A stretch of 64,000 bases of DNA from contig NZ_JARVWP010000019.1 of assembly GCF_029846235.1 (NCBI RefSeq), forward strand, positions 1 to 64,000, in the 5' to 3' direction. The translations under genes were made by a program, and so were the position numbers. Source of the stretch: Bradyrhizobium sp. CER78 (GTDB taxonomy: Bacteria; Pseudomonadota; Alphaproteobacteria; Rhizobiales; Xanthobacteraceae). A model generated the notes under the pieces. The model searched no databases. It was not told the origin of the DNA and saw nothing but the letters and a program-made list of their open reading frames with translations. This document shows, in pieces, positions 52,770 through 60,724 of this stretch (positions within the stretch are counted from its first letter, which is position 1; the number at the start of each line of letters is the position of its first letter).

Positions 52770-54956
52770 ATGAACCAGCACGTCATGCCGAAACTCAACC
52801 GCCGCGCCTTCGTGATCGGCACGGCAACCGCCGGCGCCGGCCTCGCGCTCGGACTCGATCTGCCGTTCGGCGGCCCCTCCGTGGTGCGCGCAGCCGACGG
52901 CGCGCCTGAAGTGAATGCCTGGGTCGTGATCCGGCCCGACGACACCGTGGTGATTCGCATCGCCCGCTCCGAGATGGGCCAGGGCACGCTGACCGGCCTC
53001 GCCCAGCTCGTCGCCGAGGAGCTGGAATGCGACTGGTCGAAGGTCACGACCGAATATCCGACACCCGGCCAGAGCGTCGCCCGCAAGCGCGCCTGGGGCG
53101 ATTTCTCCACCGGCGGCAGCCGCGGCATCCGCACCTCGCAGGACTATGTCCGCAAGGGCGGCGCCACCGCGCGCGTGATGTTGATCCAGGCCGCCGCCAA
53201 CGAGTGGAAGGTACCGGCCGCGGAGTGCAAGGTCTCCAACGGGGTGATCACCCACGCGGCATCGGGCAAGACCACGACCTACGGCAAGGTCGCGGAAGCC
53301 GCCGCCAAGCTCGAGCCGCCGGCCGACGTCAAGCTGAAGGACCCGAAGGACTGGACCATCGCCGGCAAGGGCCTGAAGCGGCTCGACACCGTCGACAAAA
53401 CCACCGGCAAGATGATCTACGGCATCGACGTCAAGCTGCCGGGCATGCTGAACGCGGCGATCAAGGACTGCCCGGTGTTCGGCGGCAAGGTGAAGAGCTT
53501 TGACGAAGCCAAGATATCAGGCATGAAGGGCGTCAAGAAGGTGGTGCCGGTCGGCGACAGCGCGGTTGCCGTCGTCGCCGACACCTGGTGGCACGCCAAG
53601 ACCGCGCTGGATGCGCTGCCGATCGTCTGGGACGAAGGCGACAACGCAAGAGTCTCCAGCGAGACGATCGCGAAGTGGCTTGCCGAGGGTCTCGACGATG
53701 AGCAGCCGGCCTATGTCGGCAACCAGAACGGCAACGCAAAGGCGGCGATCGCAAGCGCGGCCAAGAAGGTGGAAGCGGTCTACAGCTATCCCTACCAGAA
53801 CCACGCCACGATGGAGCCGATGAACGCCACCGTGCTCTACACACCTGATAAATGCGAGGTGTGGTGCGGCACGCAGAATGGCGAAGCGGCGTTCGCGGCA
53901 GCGCTGGAGGCTTCCGGCCTGCCGGCCGAGAAGGTCGACGTGCACAAGCTGATGCTCGGCGGCGGCTTCGGCCGGCGCGGCATGACCGATTATGTCCGGC
54001 AGGCGGTGGCGATCGCCAAGCAGATGCCGGGCACGCCGGTCAAGCTGCTATGGTCGCGCGAAGAGGACATGCAGCACGGCAAATATCACCCGGTCACGCA
54101 GTGCAAGCTGACCGGCGCGTTCGATGCCGACAACAACCTGGTCGCGCTGCACTACCGGTTGTCCGGCCAATCCATCCTGTTCTCGGTGCGTCCCGAAGCG
54201 CTGCAGAACGGCATGGACCCCGCCGCGTTCCAGGGCGTCGCACAATCCGGCGAGGCAGCGATCGGCTATTCGGTGCCGAACCTGCTGGTCGAGCATTCGA
54301 TGCGCAACCCGCACGTCCCGCCAGGATTCTGGCGCGGCGTCAACGTCAATCACAACGCGATCTACATGGAATGCTTCATGGACGAGCTCGCCCAGGCCGC
54401 CGGCCAGGACCCGCTCGAATTCCGCCGCAAGCTGATGGGCAAGAATCCCAAGCATCTCGCCGTGCTCAATGCGGTCGCCGAGAAGATCGGCTGGGATACG
54501 TCGGCGCCGAAGGGCATCTATCGCGGCATCGCGCAGGTGATGGGCTATGGCAGCTATGTTGCCGGCGCCGCCGAGATCTCGGTGACCGACGGCAGCAAGA
54601 TCAAGGTGCATCGCATCGTCGCCTCCACCGATCCCGGCTATGTCGTCAATCCGGCGCAGGTGGAGCGGCAGATCGCGGGCTCCTTCGTCTACGGCCTCAG
54701 CGCGCTGTTCTACGGCGGCTGCACCGTGAAGGACGGCCGCATCGAGCAGACCAATTTCGACACCTACAACTCGATGCGCATCAACGAAATGCCGAAGGTG
54801 GAAGCCGTGATGGTGCCGAGCGGCGGGTTCTGGGGCGGCGTCGGCGAGCCGACCATCGGCGTTGCGGCGCCGGCGGTGCTCAACGCCTATTTCGCCGCAA
54901 CAGGAAAGCGCATCCGCTCTTTCCCGCTGCGCAACCAGAACATCTCCTTCGCCTGA
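52770..54956 (+). CDS. molybdopterin-binding large subunit (IorB-like aldehyde/N-heterocycle oxidoreductase)
   Basis: 728 residues, the catalytic subunit. A Tat signal (LNRRAFVIGTATAGAGLALGL) implies export of the folded complex. The IorB family text includes SEMGQGTLTGLAQLVAEEL, NHATMEPMNATVLY, GGGFGRRGMTDYVRQAVAIAK, PPGFWRGVNVNHNA and a C-terminal GGVGEPTIGVAAPAVLNA with the catalytic Glu. Substrate (aldehyde or N-heterocycle) unknown. AGGAGG precedes the ATG; a strong terminator closes the operon. Confidence 0.9.
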   Translation: MNQHVMPKLNRRAFVIGTATAGAGLALGLDLPFGGPSVVRAADGAPEVNAWVVIRPDDTVVIRIARSEMGQGTLTGLAQLVAEELECDWSKVTTEYPTPGQSVARKRAWGDFSTGGSRGIRTSQDYVRKGGATARVMLIQAAANEWKVPAAECKVSNGVITHAASGKTTTYGKVAEAAAKLEPPADVKLKDPKDWTIAGKGLKRLDTVDKTTGKMIYGIDVKLPGMLNAAIKDCPVFGGKVKSFDEAKISGMKGVKKVVPVGDSAVAVVADTWWHAKTALDALPIVWDEGDNARVSSETIAKWLAEGLDDEQPAYVGNQNGNAKAAIASAAKKVEAVYSYPYQNHATMEPMNATVLYTPDKCEVWCGTQNGEAAFAAALEASGLPAEKVDVHKLMLGGGFGRRGMTDYVRQAVAIAKQMPGTPVKLLWSREEDMQHGKYHPVTQCKLTGAFDADNNLVALHYRLSGQSILFSVRPEALQNGMDPAAFQGVAQSGEAAIGYSVPNLLVEHSMRNPHVPPGFWRGVNVNHNAIYMECFMDELAQAAGQDPLEFRRKLMGKNPKHLAVLNAVAEKIGWDTSAPKGIYRGIAQVMGYGSYVAGAAEISVTDGSKIKVHRIVASTDPGYVVNPAQVERQIAGSFVYGLSALFYGGCTVKDGRIEQTNFDTYNSMRINEMPKVEAVMVPSGGFWGGVGEPTIGVAAPAVLNAYFAATGKRIRSFPLRNQNISFA

Positions 54957-54964
54957 GCAAACCC

Positions 54965-55000
54965 GAAGCGGCGGTCCGAGCGGCCGCCGCTTCCTTTTTT
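54965..55000 (+). terminator. rho-independent terminator after the molybdenum hydroxylase pair
   Basis: A 10-bp stem GAAGCGGCGG / CCGCCGCTTC with a nine-base loop, then CTTTTTT. It lies 9 bases after the large-subunit stop and 14 bases before the next gene, so that gene needs its own promoter or readthrough. Confidence 0.9.
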
Positions 55001-55013
55001 CGGATTGTCCTGC

Positions 55014-56285
55014 ATGGCCGTCACGCGTCATCAGACGCGCAGGGATGTGGTCCGTGGCGCTGTTGCCGTCGCAGCGGCCGCACTGGCGTGTCCGGCGCCG
55101 GCGCAAGGCACAGCGCGCATCGCGGTGATCGGCGGCGGCTTCGGCGGCGCGGCCTGTGCGCGGGCGCTGCGGCGGCTCGACGCAAAACTTCAGGTCACGC
55201 TGATCGAGCCGAACAAGACCTTCACCGCCGGCCCGTTCAGCAATGAGGTGATCGCCGGCCTGCGCGAGCTTTCGGTGCAGCAATTCAGCTACGACAAGGT
55301 TGCGGCCGACGGCATCACGATCGTCGCGCAGGCGGCCAGCAAGGTCGACGCCCAGGCGCGCAGCATCACGCTCGCCGACGGCACGACGCTGTCCTATGAC
55401 CGGCTGGTGCTGGCCCCCGGGATCGACATGCATTTCGGCGCCCTGCCCGGCTATGACGAGCCCGCCGCCGAGAAGATGCCGCACGCCTGGAAGGCCGGCG
55501 AGCAGACCATGCTGCTGCGCAGGCAGCTCGAGGCCATGGACGACGGTGGCCTCGTCGTGATCGCGGTGCCGGCCGCGCCGCTGCGCTGTCCGCCCGCGCC
55601 TTACGAGCGCGCCAGCCTGATCGCGCATTACCTGAAGGCGAACAAGCCGAAGTCGAAGATCCTGCTGCTCGACGCCAAGGACAATTACTCGCAGCAGAAG
55701 CTGTTCGAGAAGGCCTGGGCAGAGCTCTATCCCGGCATGATCGAGCGCATCGCGCTGTCGCAAGGCGGACGGGTGACGTCGGTCGATCCGGCGACCAACG
55801 AGATCGTCACCGACTTCGGCAATTACACCGCCGCAGTCGCCAATGTGATCCCGCCACAACGCGCCGGTCGCATCGCCGAGATCGCGGGCGCCGCCGACCA
55901 CACCGGCTGGTGCCCGATTGATCCGGTCAGCTTTGCCTCCAAGCTTGTGCCCAATGTCCACGTCATCGGCGATGCCGCGATCGCCGGCGGCATCCCGAAA
56001 TCGGCCTCCGCCGCGGCGGCGCAGGGCCGGGCCTGCGCGGCGGCGATCGTCAACGCGCTCGCGGGCAAGGCACCGGAGACGCCGCGGCTCGACGGCGCCT
56101 GCTACAACACAGTCGCTCCGGGCTACGCGTTCTCGTTGAAGGGCATCTATCAGCCGAAGGAAGATCAGTATGCCGAGGCCGAGGTGACCACGAGTCCGGT
56201 CGACGCGCCACGCGAGATACGCCAACGCGAGGCCGATCAGGCGGTCGAGTGGTTCAAGACCATCACGGGAGATGCCTTTGGCTAG
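55014..56285 (+). CDS. fccB: flavocytochrome c sulfide dehydrogenase flavoprotein (FccB/SoxF-like)
   Basis: Periplasmic FAD protein that oxidises sulfide or reactivates SoxYZ. 423 residues: Tat-type signal (TRRDVVRGA, about 8-32), FAD motif AVIGGGFGGAACARAL, SNEVIAG, and the two redox-active cysteines in RCPPAPYERA (Cys192) and TGWCPID (Cys300). The expected cytochrome partner is not FccA; the next gene is a SoxX-type cytochrome that overlaps it by 14 bases. The ATG at 55014 has only a weak ribosome site and lies right behind a terminator, so expression level is unclear. Confidence 0.88.
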   Translation: MAVTRHQTRRDVVRGAVAVAAAALACPAPAQGTARIAVIGGGFGGAACARALRRLDAKLQVTLIEPNKTFTAGPFSNEVIAGLRELSVQQFSYDKVAADGITIVAQAASKVDAQARSITLADGTTLSYDRLVLAPGIDMHFGALPGYDEPAAEKMPHAWKAGEQTMLLRRQLEAMDDGGLVVIAVPAAPLRCPPAPYERASLIAHYLKANKPKSKILLLDAKDNYSQQKLFEKAWAELYPGMIERIALSQGGRVTSVDPATNEIVTDFGNYTAAVANVIPPQRAGRIAEIAGAADHTGWCPIDPVSFASKLVPNVHVIGDAAIAGGIPKSASAAAAQGRACAAAIVNALAGKAPETPRLDGACYNTVAPGYAFSLKGIYQPKEDQYAEAEVTTSPVDAPREIRQREADQAVEWFKTITGDAFG

Positions 56286-56727
56286 GCGCTCCCTCATCGT
56301 ATCGCTTGCAGCGATTGCGTTCGCAGCTTGCGCGCCCGCAGGAGCTGAGGAATTGCAGCCCTACACTGTGGTCGGCGATGCGATTTCAGCTTCGCTGACG
56401 GGAACCAAGGGCGACGCGACCCACGGCCGTGCGCTCGTGGTCGAGCGTTCCAGCACTTGCATCCTCTGCCACAGCGGCCCATTCCCCGAGCAGGCGTTCC
56501 AGGGCGACCTCGCGCCGAACCTGTCCGGAAGCGGCGGCCGCTGGTCGGAAGGGCAATTGCGACTCCGGCTGGTCGATGCGGCGCATCTCAATGCGGCGAC
56601 GATCATGCCGTCCTATTATCGCGTCGATGGACTCACGCGCGTCGGCGCCTCATGGCGCGGCAAGCCGATCCTGTCGGCGGAGCAGATCGAGGATGTCGTG
56701 GCCTATCTGATGACGCTGAAGAACTAG
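56272..56727 (+). CDS. soxX: SoxX-type c-type cytochrome
   Basis: Small haem subunit of the SoxAX thiol-oxidising complex, 151 residues. Signal peptide ending AFAACAPAG (lipobox-like; lipidation possible), haem site CILCH (Cys63, Cys66, His67) and a methionine ligand candidate in IMPSYYR. The C-terminus (LSAEQIEDVVAYLMTLKN) is typical of SoxX. Overlaps the flavoprotein gene; soxY starts eight bases later. Confidence 0.9.
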   Translation: MPLARRSLIVSLAAIAFAACAPAGAEELQPYTVVGDAISASLTGTKGDATHGRALVVERSSTCILCHSGPFPEQAFQGDLAPNLSGSGGRWSEGQLRLRLVDAAHLNAATIMPSYYRVDGLTRVGASWRGKPILSAEQIEDVVAYLMTLKN

Positions 56728-56735
56728 GACCAAGC

Positions 56736-57197
56736 ATGGCGAATTCGGAACACACCCGGCGAACGTTTTTCGGCCTCACTGGCGGAGCCGCGGCGCTGGT
56801 GATCGTGCGCCCGGTCGACGCGACGCCGGCGATGCTGTCGGCTGCGATCCGCAACGTCGTCGGCGAAGCCAATGTGCGCACCGGCAAGGTCAAGCTCGAC
56901 ATTCCGCCGCTGGTCGAAAACGGCAACACCGTGCCGATGACGGTCAGCGTCACGAGCCCGATGACGGCGGACGAGTATGTGAAGAGCATCCATGTCTTCA
57001 ACGAGAAGAACCCGCAGCCGAACATCGGCAATTTCTATCTCGGGCCGCGCGCCGGGCGCGCCCAGGTCTCGACCCGCATCCGCCTCGCCGACAGCCAGAA
57101 GGTCACCGCGATCGCGCGGCTCTCCGACGACACGTTCTGGTCGGCGACCGCAGACGTCGTGGTGACGCTCGCCGCCTGCACCGAGGAGGCGATCTGA
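56736..57197 (+). CDS. soxY: SoxY-type sulfur carrier with atypical C-terminus
   Basis: 153 residues, Tat signal TRRTFFGLTGGAAALVI, then a SoxY-like domain (KVKLDIPPLVENGNTVPMTVSVTSPM, IHVFNEKNPQPNIGNFYLGPRAGRAQVSTRIRLADSQ). SoxY normally ends in the swinging arm GGCGG whose Cys carries sulfur intermediates. Here the end is VTLAACTEEAI: the Cys is kept (Cys148) but the flanking glycines are gone and five residues follow it. Overlaps soxZ (TGATG). Confidence 0.85.
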   Translation: MANSEHTRRTFFGLTGGAAALVIVRPVDATPAMLSAAIRNVVGEANVRTGKVKLDIPPLVENGNTVPMTVSVTSPMTADEYVKSIHVFNEKNPQPNIGNFYLGPRAGRAQVSTRIRLADSQKVTAIARLSDDTFWSATADVVVTLAACTEEAI

Positions 57198-57517
57198 TGC
57201 CGTCGGCCTTGATCAACGTGCCGAAGAAGGCCAAGCGCGGCGACGTCATCGAGATCAAGACGCTGATGTCGCACATCATGGAGACCGGCTATCGCCACAC
57301 TGCATCCGGCGACGTGGTGCCGCGCGACATCATCACCAGCTTCACCTGCCGCTTCAACGGCATCGAAGTGTTCCGCGCCGATCTTTATCCGGCGATCGCC
57401 GCCAATCCCTTCATCACCTTCTTCGCGACGGTGACCGAGAGCGGCAAGTTCGAGTTCGAGTGGATCGGCGACAAGGGATTTTCGGAGACCGCATCGGCTT
57501 CGATCACGGTCGAATGA
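57197..57517 (+). CDS. soxZ: SoxZ-type sulfur-carrier partner
   Basis: 106 residues, no signal peptide; exported as a complex with the Tat-targeted SoxY. Family text: KRGDVIEIKTLMSHIMETGYRHTASGDVVPRDII, CRFNGIEVFRADLYPAIAANPF and SETASASITVE. Translationally coupled to soxY and, by an ATGA overlap, to soxA. Confidence 0.92.
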   Translation: MPSALINVPKKAKRGDVIEIKTLMSHIMETGYRHTASGDVVPRDIITSFTCRFNGIEVFRADLYPAIAANPFITFFATVTESGKFEFEWIGDKGFSETASASITVE

Positions 57518-58287
57518 GGATTGCGCTCTGCATCGCGCTGCTGACGGCAATGGCGGGCGCGGCGCTCGCCACCGAGATTTCGCTGGACCAGCGCCGCTCC
57601 GGCTACAGTTTCATGAGCGCGGACACCAAGGCGATGCAGGACGAGGACACCGCCAATCCAGGCATGCTGTTCGTGCTCGATGGCGAGGCGTTGTGGAAGC
57701 GCAAGGCCGGCAGCGCGGACAAGGCCTGTGCCGACTGCCACAGTGATGCGCGCGTAAGCATGAAGGGCGTCGCGGCGCATTATCCTGCTTTCGAGAAGAC
57801 GCTGGGAAAGCCGGTCGATCTCGAAGGGCGGATCAACCTTTGCCGCAGCAATCACCAGCAGGCCTCGCCCTTCGCCTATGAAAGCCGCGAGCTGCTGGCA
57901 CTGACCGCCTATGTCGCGCAGCAATCGCGCGGCGTGCCGATCGCAGCCGGCGACGATCCGGACCTCGCACCATTCGTCGAAAAGGGCCACGCATTGTTCG
58001 TGCAGCGGCAGGGCCAGCTCAATCTGGCCTGTGCCAACTGCCACGACGATAATTGGGACAAGAAGCTCGCGGGAAGCCCGATCACGCAGGGTCAACCGAC
58101 CGGCTATCCGCTCTATCGGCTGGAATGGCAGGCGCTGGGGTCGTTGCAGCGCCGGCTGCGCGCCTGCATCACCGGCATCCGCGCGCAGGCCTATGATTAC
58201 GGCTCGCCCGAACTGGTCGAGCTCGAGCTTTACCTGATGACGCGGGCGCGCGGCATGCCGGTGGAGACGCCGGCCGTCAGGCCTTAG
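57514..58287 (+). CDS. soxA: SoxA-type dihaem cytochrome (L-cysteine S-thiosulfotransferase subunit)
   Basis: Catalytic subunit of SoxAX, 257 residues with a signal peptide (1-19). Two haem motifs: CADCH (Cys72, Cys75, His76) with distal ligand candidate Cys110 in RINLCRSNHQ, and CANCH (Cys173, Cys176, His177). The active-site cysteine candidate is Cys218 in RRLRACITGIRAQAYDYG, as in other SoxA. So the SoxAX half is intact. The next genes are not soxB, soxC or soxD. Confidence 0.9.
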   Translation: MRIALCIALLTAMAGAALATEISLDQRRSGYSFMSADTKAMQDEDTANPGMLFVLDGEALWKRKAGSADKACADCHSDARVSMKGVAAHYPAFEKTLGKPVDLEGRINLCRSNHQQASPFAYESRELLALTAYVAQQSRGVPIAAGDDPDLAPFVEKGHALFVQRQGQLNLACANCHDDNWDKKLAGSPITQGQPTGYPLYRLEWQALGSLQRRLRACITGIRAQAYDYGSPELVELELYLMTRARGMPVETPAVRP

Positions 58288-58289
58288 CC

Positions 58290-58410
58290 GCATCATTGAG
58301 AGCGACGCGAAGCAACCCATTACTCCCGGCTGTACCGGAAGATGGATTGCTTCCTCGCTTCGGCGCAAAATTGCTGTGCAATCTTGCGCGAACCCTTCGC
58401 AATGACGGGG
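58290..58410. repeat. degenerate intergenic palindromic repeat (ATTGCGAGG family)
   Basis: A diverged relative of the repeat at 18206-18289: ATTGAGAGCGACGCGAAGCAA, later GGATTGCTTCCTCGCTTCGGC and finally TTCGCAATGACGG. It lies between the convergent soxA and ferredoxin reductase genes. Confidence 0.6.
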
Positions 58411-58430
58411 CTAGAGGTCAGTGCGAAGAT

Positions 58431-59204
58431 TTAACGCTCGGCGAACGCCTTCTCCACCACGAACTGCGCGGGCTCGCCGTGATTGCCTTCGACGAAGCCG
58501 CGGCCGTTCAGCAGCGTGCGGGTGTCGGCGACCAGCGCCGGCGAACCGCAGATCATGACGCGGTCATGCGCGGCATCGAGTGCCGGCAGGCCGATATCGG
58601 CGAACAGCTTGCCCGAGGTGATGAGGTCGGTGATGCGGCCGCGGTTGCGGAACGGATCGCGCGTCACGGTCGGATAGTAGATCAGCTGGTCGCGCACCAG
58701 ATCGCCGATCAATTCGTCCTGCGGCAGTGTCTCGGTGATCATCTCGCCATAGGCGAGCTCCTTGACGCGGCGGCAGCCATGCAGCAGCACGACCTTCTCG
58801 AACCGGTCATAGGTCTCGGGATCCTTGATCACGCTGAGGAACGGCGCGAGGCCGGTTCCGGTGCCGATCAGATAGAGGTTGCGGCCGTCCTCGAGGTTGT
58901 CGATGACCAGCGTGCCGGTGGCCTTGCGGCTGACGATGATCTCGTCGCCTTCCTTCAGGTGCTGAAGGCGCGAGGTCAGCGGGCCGTCCGGCACCTTGAT
59001 CGAGAAGAACTCGAGCGTGTCCTCGTAGTTGGCGCTGGCGACGCTATAGGCACGCAGCAGCGGCTTCTCCCCCACCTTGAGCCCGATCATGGTGAACTCG
59101 CCGTTGCGGAAGCGGAACGACGGATTGCGCGTGGTTTTGAAGGAGAACAGCGTGTCGGTCCAATGATGAACTCTGAGGACGCTTTCCTGGTTGAAATTGC
59201 TCAT
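58431..59204 (-). CDS. fpr: ferredoxin/flavodoxin-NADP+ reductase
   Basis: FAD enzyme exchanging electrons between NADPH and ferredoxin or flavodoxin. 257 residues: FAD-binding RAYSVAS and SRKATGTLV, NADP-binding YLIGTGTGLAPFLS, and a C-terminus VEGNHGEPAQFVVEKAFAER of the bacterial Fpr class. It diverges from the amidohydrolase gene; the large GTATAC palindrome lies 60 bases upstream of its start, so expression is probably regulated by the MarR protein nearby. A catabolic rather than housekeeping role is inferred from that context. Confidence 0.92.
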   Translation of the reverse strand: MSNFNQESVLRVHHWTDTLFSFKTTRNPSFRFRNGEFTMIGLKVGEKPLLRAYSVASANYEDTLEFFSIKVPDGPLTSRLQHLKEGDEIIVSRKATGTLVIDNLEDGRNLYLIGTGTGLAPFLSVIKDPETYDRFEKVVLLHGCRRVKELAYGEMITETLPQDELIGDLVRDQLIYYPTVTRDPFRNRGRITDLITSGKLFADIGLPALDAAHDRVMICGSPALVADTRTLLNGRGFVEGNHGEPAQFVVEKAFAER

Positions 59205-59263
59205 CGCACCAATCCCTGATTTGCGCTGCGGCGGGGGACTTGAATCCTGTTGACCGGCCGGAT

Positions 59264-59293
59264 CGTTTGTATACGATCATTCGTATACAAACG
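59264..59293. promoter_or_regulatory. 30-bp palindromic operator between fpr and the amidohydrolase gene
   Basis: Perfect 13-bp arms CGTTTGTATACGA and TCGTATACAAACG separated by TCAT. Each arm contains a GTATAC core. It sits between divergent genes, 60 bases from fpr and 80 from the amidohydrolase start. The MarR protein at 60725-61183 is the likely binder. Confidence 0.75.
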
Positions 59294-59372
59294 AATAATC
59301 CGGCTTGATCGAAAAGTCAAGCCGGGCTCAAATTCCCGGGCAATTCCGGAAGAAAGCAGAAGGAAACCACCC

Positions 59373-60569
59373 ATGGCTCACGACGCGCCCCAGGCCAGCG
59401 GCCCCAGCAAGCTGGTGATCCGCAATATCGGGCTCTTGCTGTCGGGAGCTTTGGAAAAGCCGATCCTGGACGCCGATACCATCGTCGCCGAGAACGGCAA
59501 GATCACTGCGATCGGCCGCCTCAAGGATGTCGATACCGAAGGCGCCACCACGATCGTCGATGCCATGGGAACGACGGTCGCGCCCGGCCTGATCGACAGC
59601 CACGTCCATCCCGTCGCCGGCGACTGGACGCCGCGGCAGAACCAGATCAACTGGATCGACAGCTATCTGCATGGCGGCGTCACTACCATGATCTCGGCCG
59701 GCGAAGTGCACATGCCGGGGCGGCCGCGCGACGTGGTCGGCGTGAAGGCGATGGCGATCTTCGCCCAGCGCGCGTTCTGGACGCTGCGGCCCGGCGGCGT
59801 GAAGGTGCATGCCGGCGCGCCGGTAATCGAATGCGAGATGGTCGAGGACGACTTCAAGGAAATGGCCGCCGCCGGCGTCAAGCTGCTCGGCGAGGTCGGG
59901 CTCGGCGGCGTCAAGGACGGGCCCACCGCGCGCAAGATGGTCGGCTGGGCGCGCAAATACGGCATCCAGAGCACGATCCACACCGGCGGCCCGTCGATCC
60001 CGGGCTCAGGTCTGATCGACAAGGACGTGGTGCTGGAGGCCGACACCGACGTGGTCGGCCACATCAATGGCGGCCACACGGCGCTGCCCGACGATCAGAT
60101 CCGCTGCATCTGCGAGGGCTGCAAGCGCGGGCTCGAGCTCGTGCACAACGGCAATGAGCGCTCGGCGCTGTTCACGCTGCGCACCGCGCGCGAGATGGGC
60201 GACCTGCACCGCGTCATCCTGGGCACCGACGCGCCGGCCGGCTCCGGCGTGCAGCCGCTCGGCATCCTGCGGATGGTCTCGCTGCTGTCCTCGCTCGGTG
60301 AACTGCCCGCCGAGCTGGCGTTCTGCCTTGCGACCGGCAACACCGCGCGGATGCGCGAGCTCGACTGCGGCCTGATCGAGGTCGGCCGCTCCGCCGATTT
60401 CGTGCTGATGGACAAGGCGCAGCATTCGCCGGGCAAGAACATCCTGGAGAGCGTTCAGCTCGGCGATCTTCCGGGCATCGGCATGACCATCATCGACGGC
60501 ATCGTCCGCACCCAGCGCAGCCGCAACACCCCGCCGGCAGGCAGGGTGCCGGAGATCGTGGCGAAGTAA
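59373..60569 (+). CDS. enamidase-like amidohydrolase
   Basis: A metal-dependent amidohydrolase, 398 residues. Composite beta-domain at the N-terminus, the metal motif DSHVHP (His77, His79), further His/Asp ligands candidates in GHINGGHTALPDD, LVHNGNERSA and LGTDAPAGSGVQP. The overall pattern recalls enamidase of bacterial nicotinate breakdown, which hydrolyses 1,4,5,6-tetrahydro-6-oxonicotinate. AAGGAAA precedes the ATG. Dihydroorotase-like or imidazolonepropionase-like activity on another cyclic amide is possible. Confidence 0.78.
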   Translation: MAHDAPQASGPSKLVIRNIGLLLSGALEKPILDADTIVAENGKITAIGRLKDVDTEGATTIVDAMGTTVAPGLIDSHVHPVAGDWTPRQNQINWIDSYLHGGVTTMISAGEVHMPGRPRDVVGVKAMAIFAQRAFWTLRPGGVKVHAGAPVIECEMVEDDFKEMAAAGVKLLGEVGLGGVKDGPTARKMVGWARKYGIQSTIHTGGPSIPGSGLIDKDVVLEADTDVVGHINGGHTALPDDQIRCICEGCKRGLELVHNGNERSALFTLRTAREMGDLHRVILGTDAPAGSGVQPLGILRMVSLLSSLGELPAELAFCLATGNTARMRELDCGLIEVGRSADFVLMDKAQHSPGKNILESVQLGDLPGIGMTIIDGIVRTQRSRNTPPAGRVPEIVAK

Positions 60570-60585
60570 GGGGCAATTGTACGAC

Positions 60586-60711
60586 CCGTCATCCTGAGGT
60601 GCGAGCTCTTGCGAGCCTCGAAGGATGCACGGCCCGCCTACGTCCGCGCGGCGAAAGCCGGGCCGCCGCCCTTCGAGGCTCGCCGAAGAGGCAAGCACCT
60701 CAGGGTGACGG
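60586..60711. repeat. intergenic palindromic repeat (CCGTCATCCTGAGG family), copy 2
   Basis: Begins CCGTCATCCTGAGG and ends CTCAGGGTGACGG as does the copy at 43181-43285; both also share TCGAAGGATGCACGGCCCG. It lies between the convergent amidohydrolase and marR genes. Confidence 0.8.
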
Positions 60712-60724
60712 TGTTAGATTTGTG

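Noticed and set aside
54048..56297. Long antisense open frame across the molybdenum hydroxylase and flavoprotein genes
   Set aside because: It crosses two well-supported genes and a rho-independent terminator, and its composition is that of an antisense shadow.
56736..58287. Complete thiosulfate-oxidising Sox pathway
   Set aside because: soxB and soxCD are not present and SoxY lacks the normal C-terminal motif, so a complete pathway cannot be claimed from this window.
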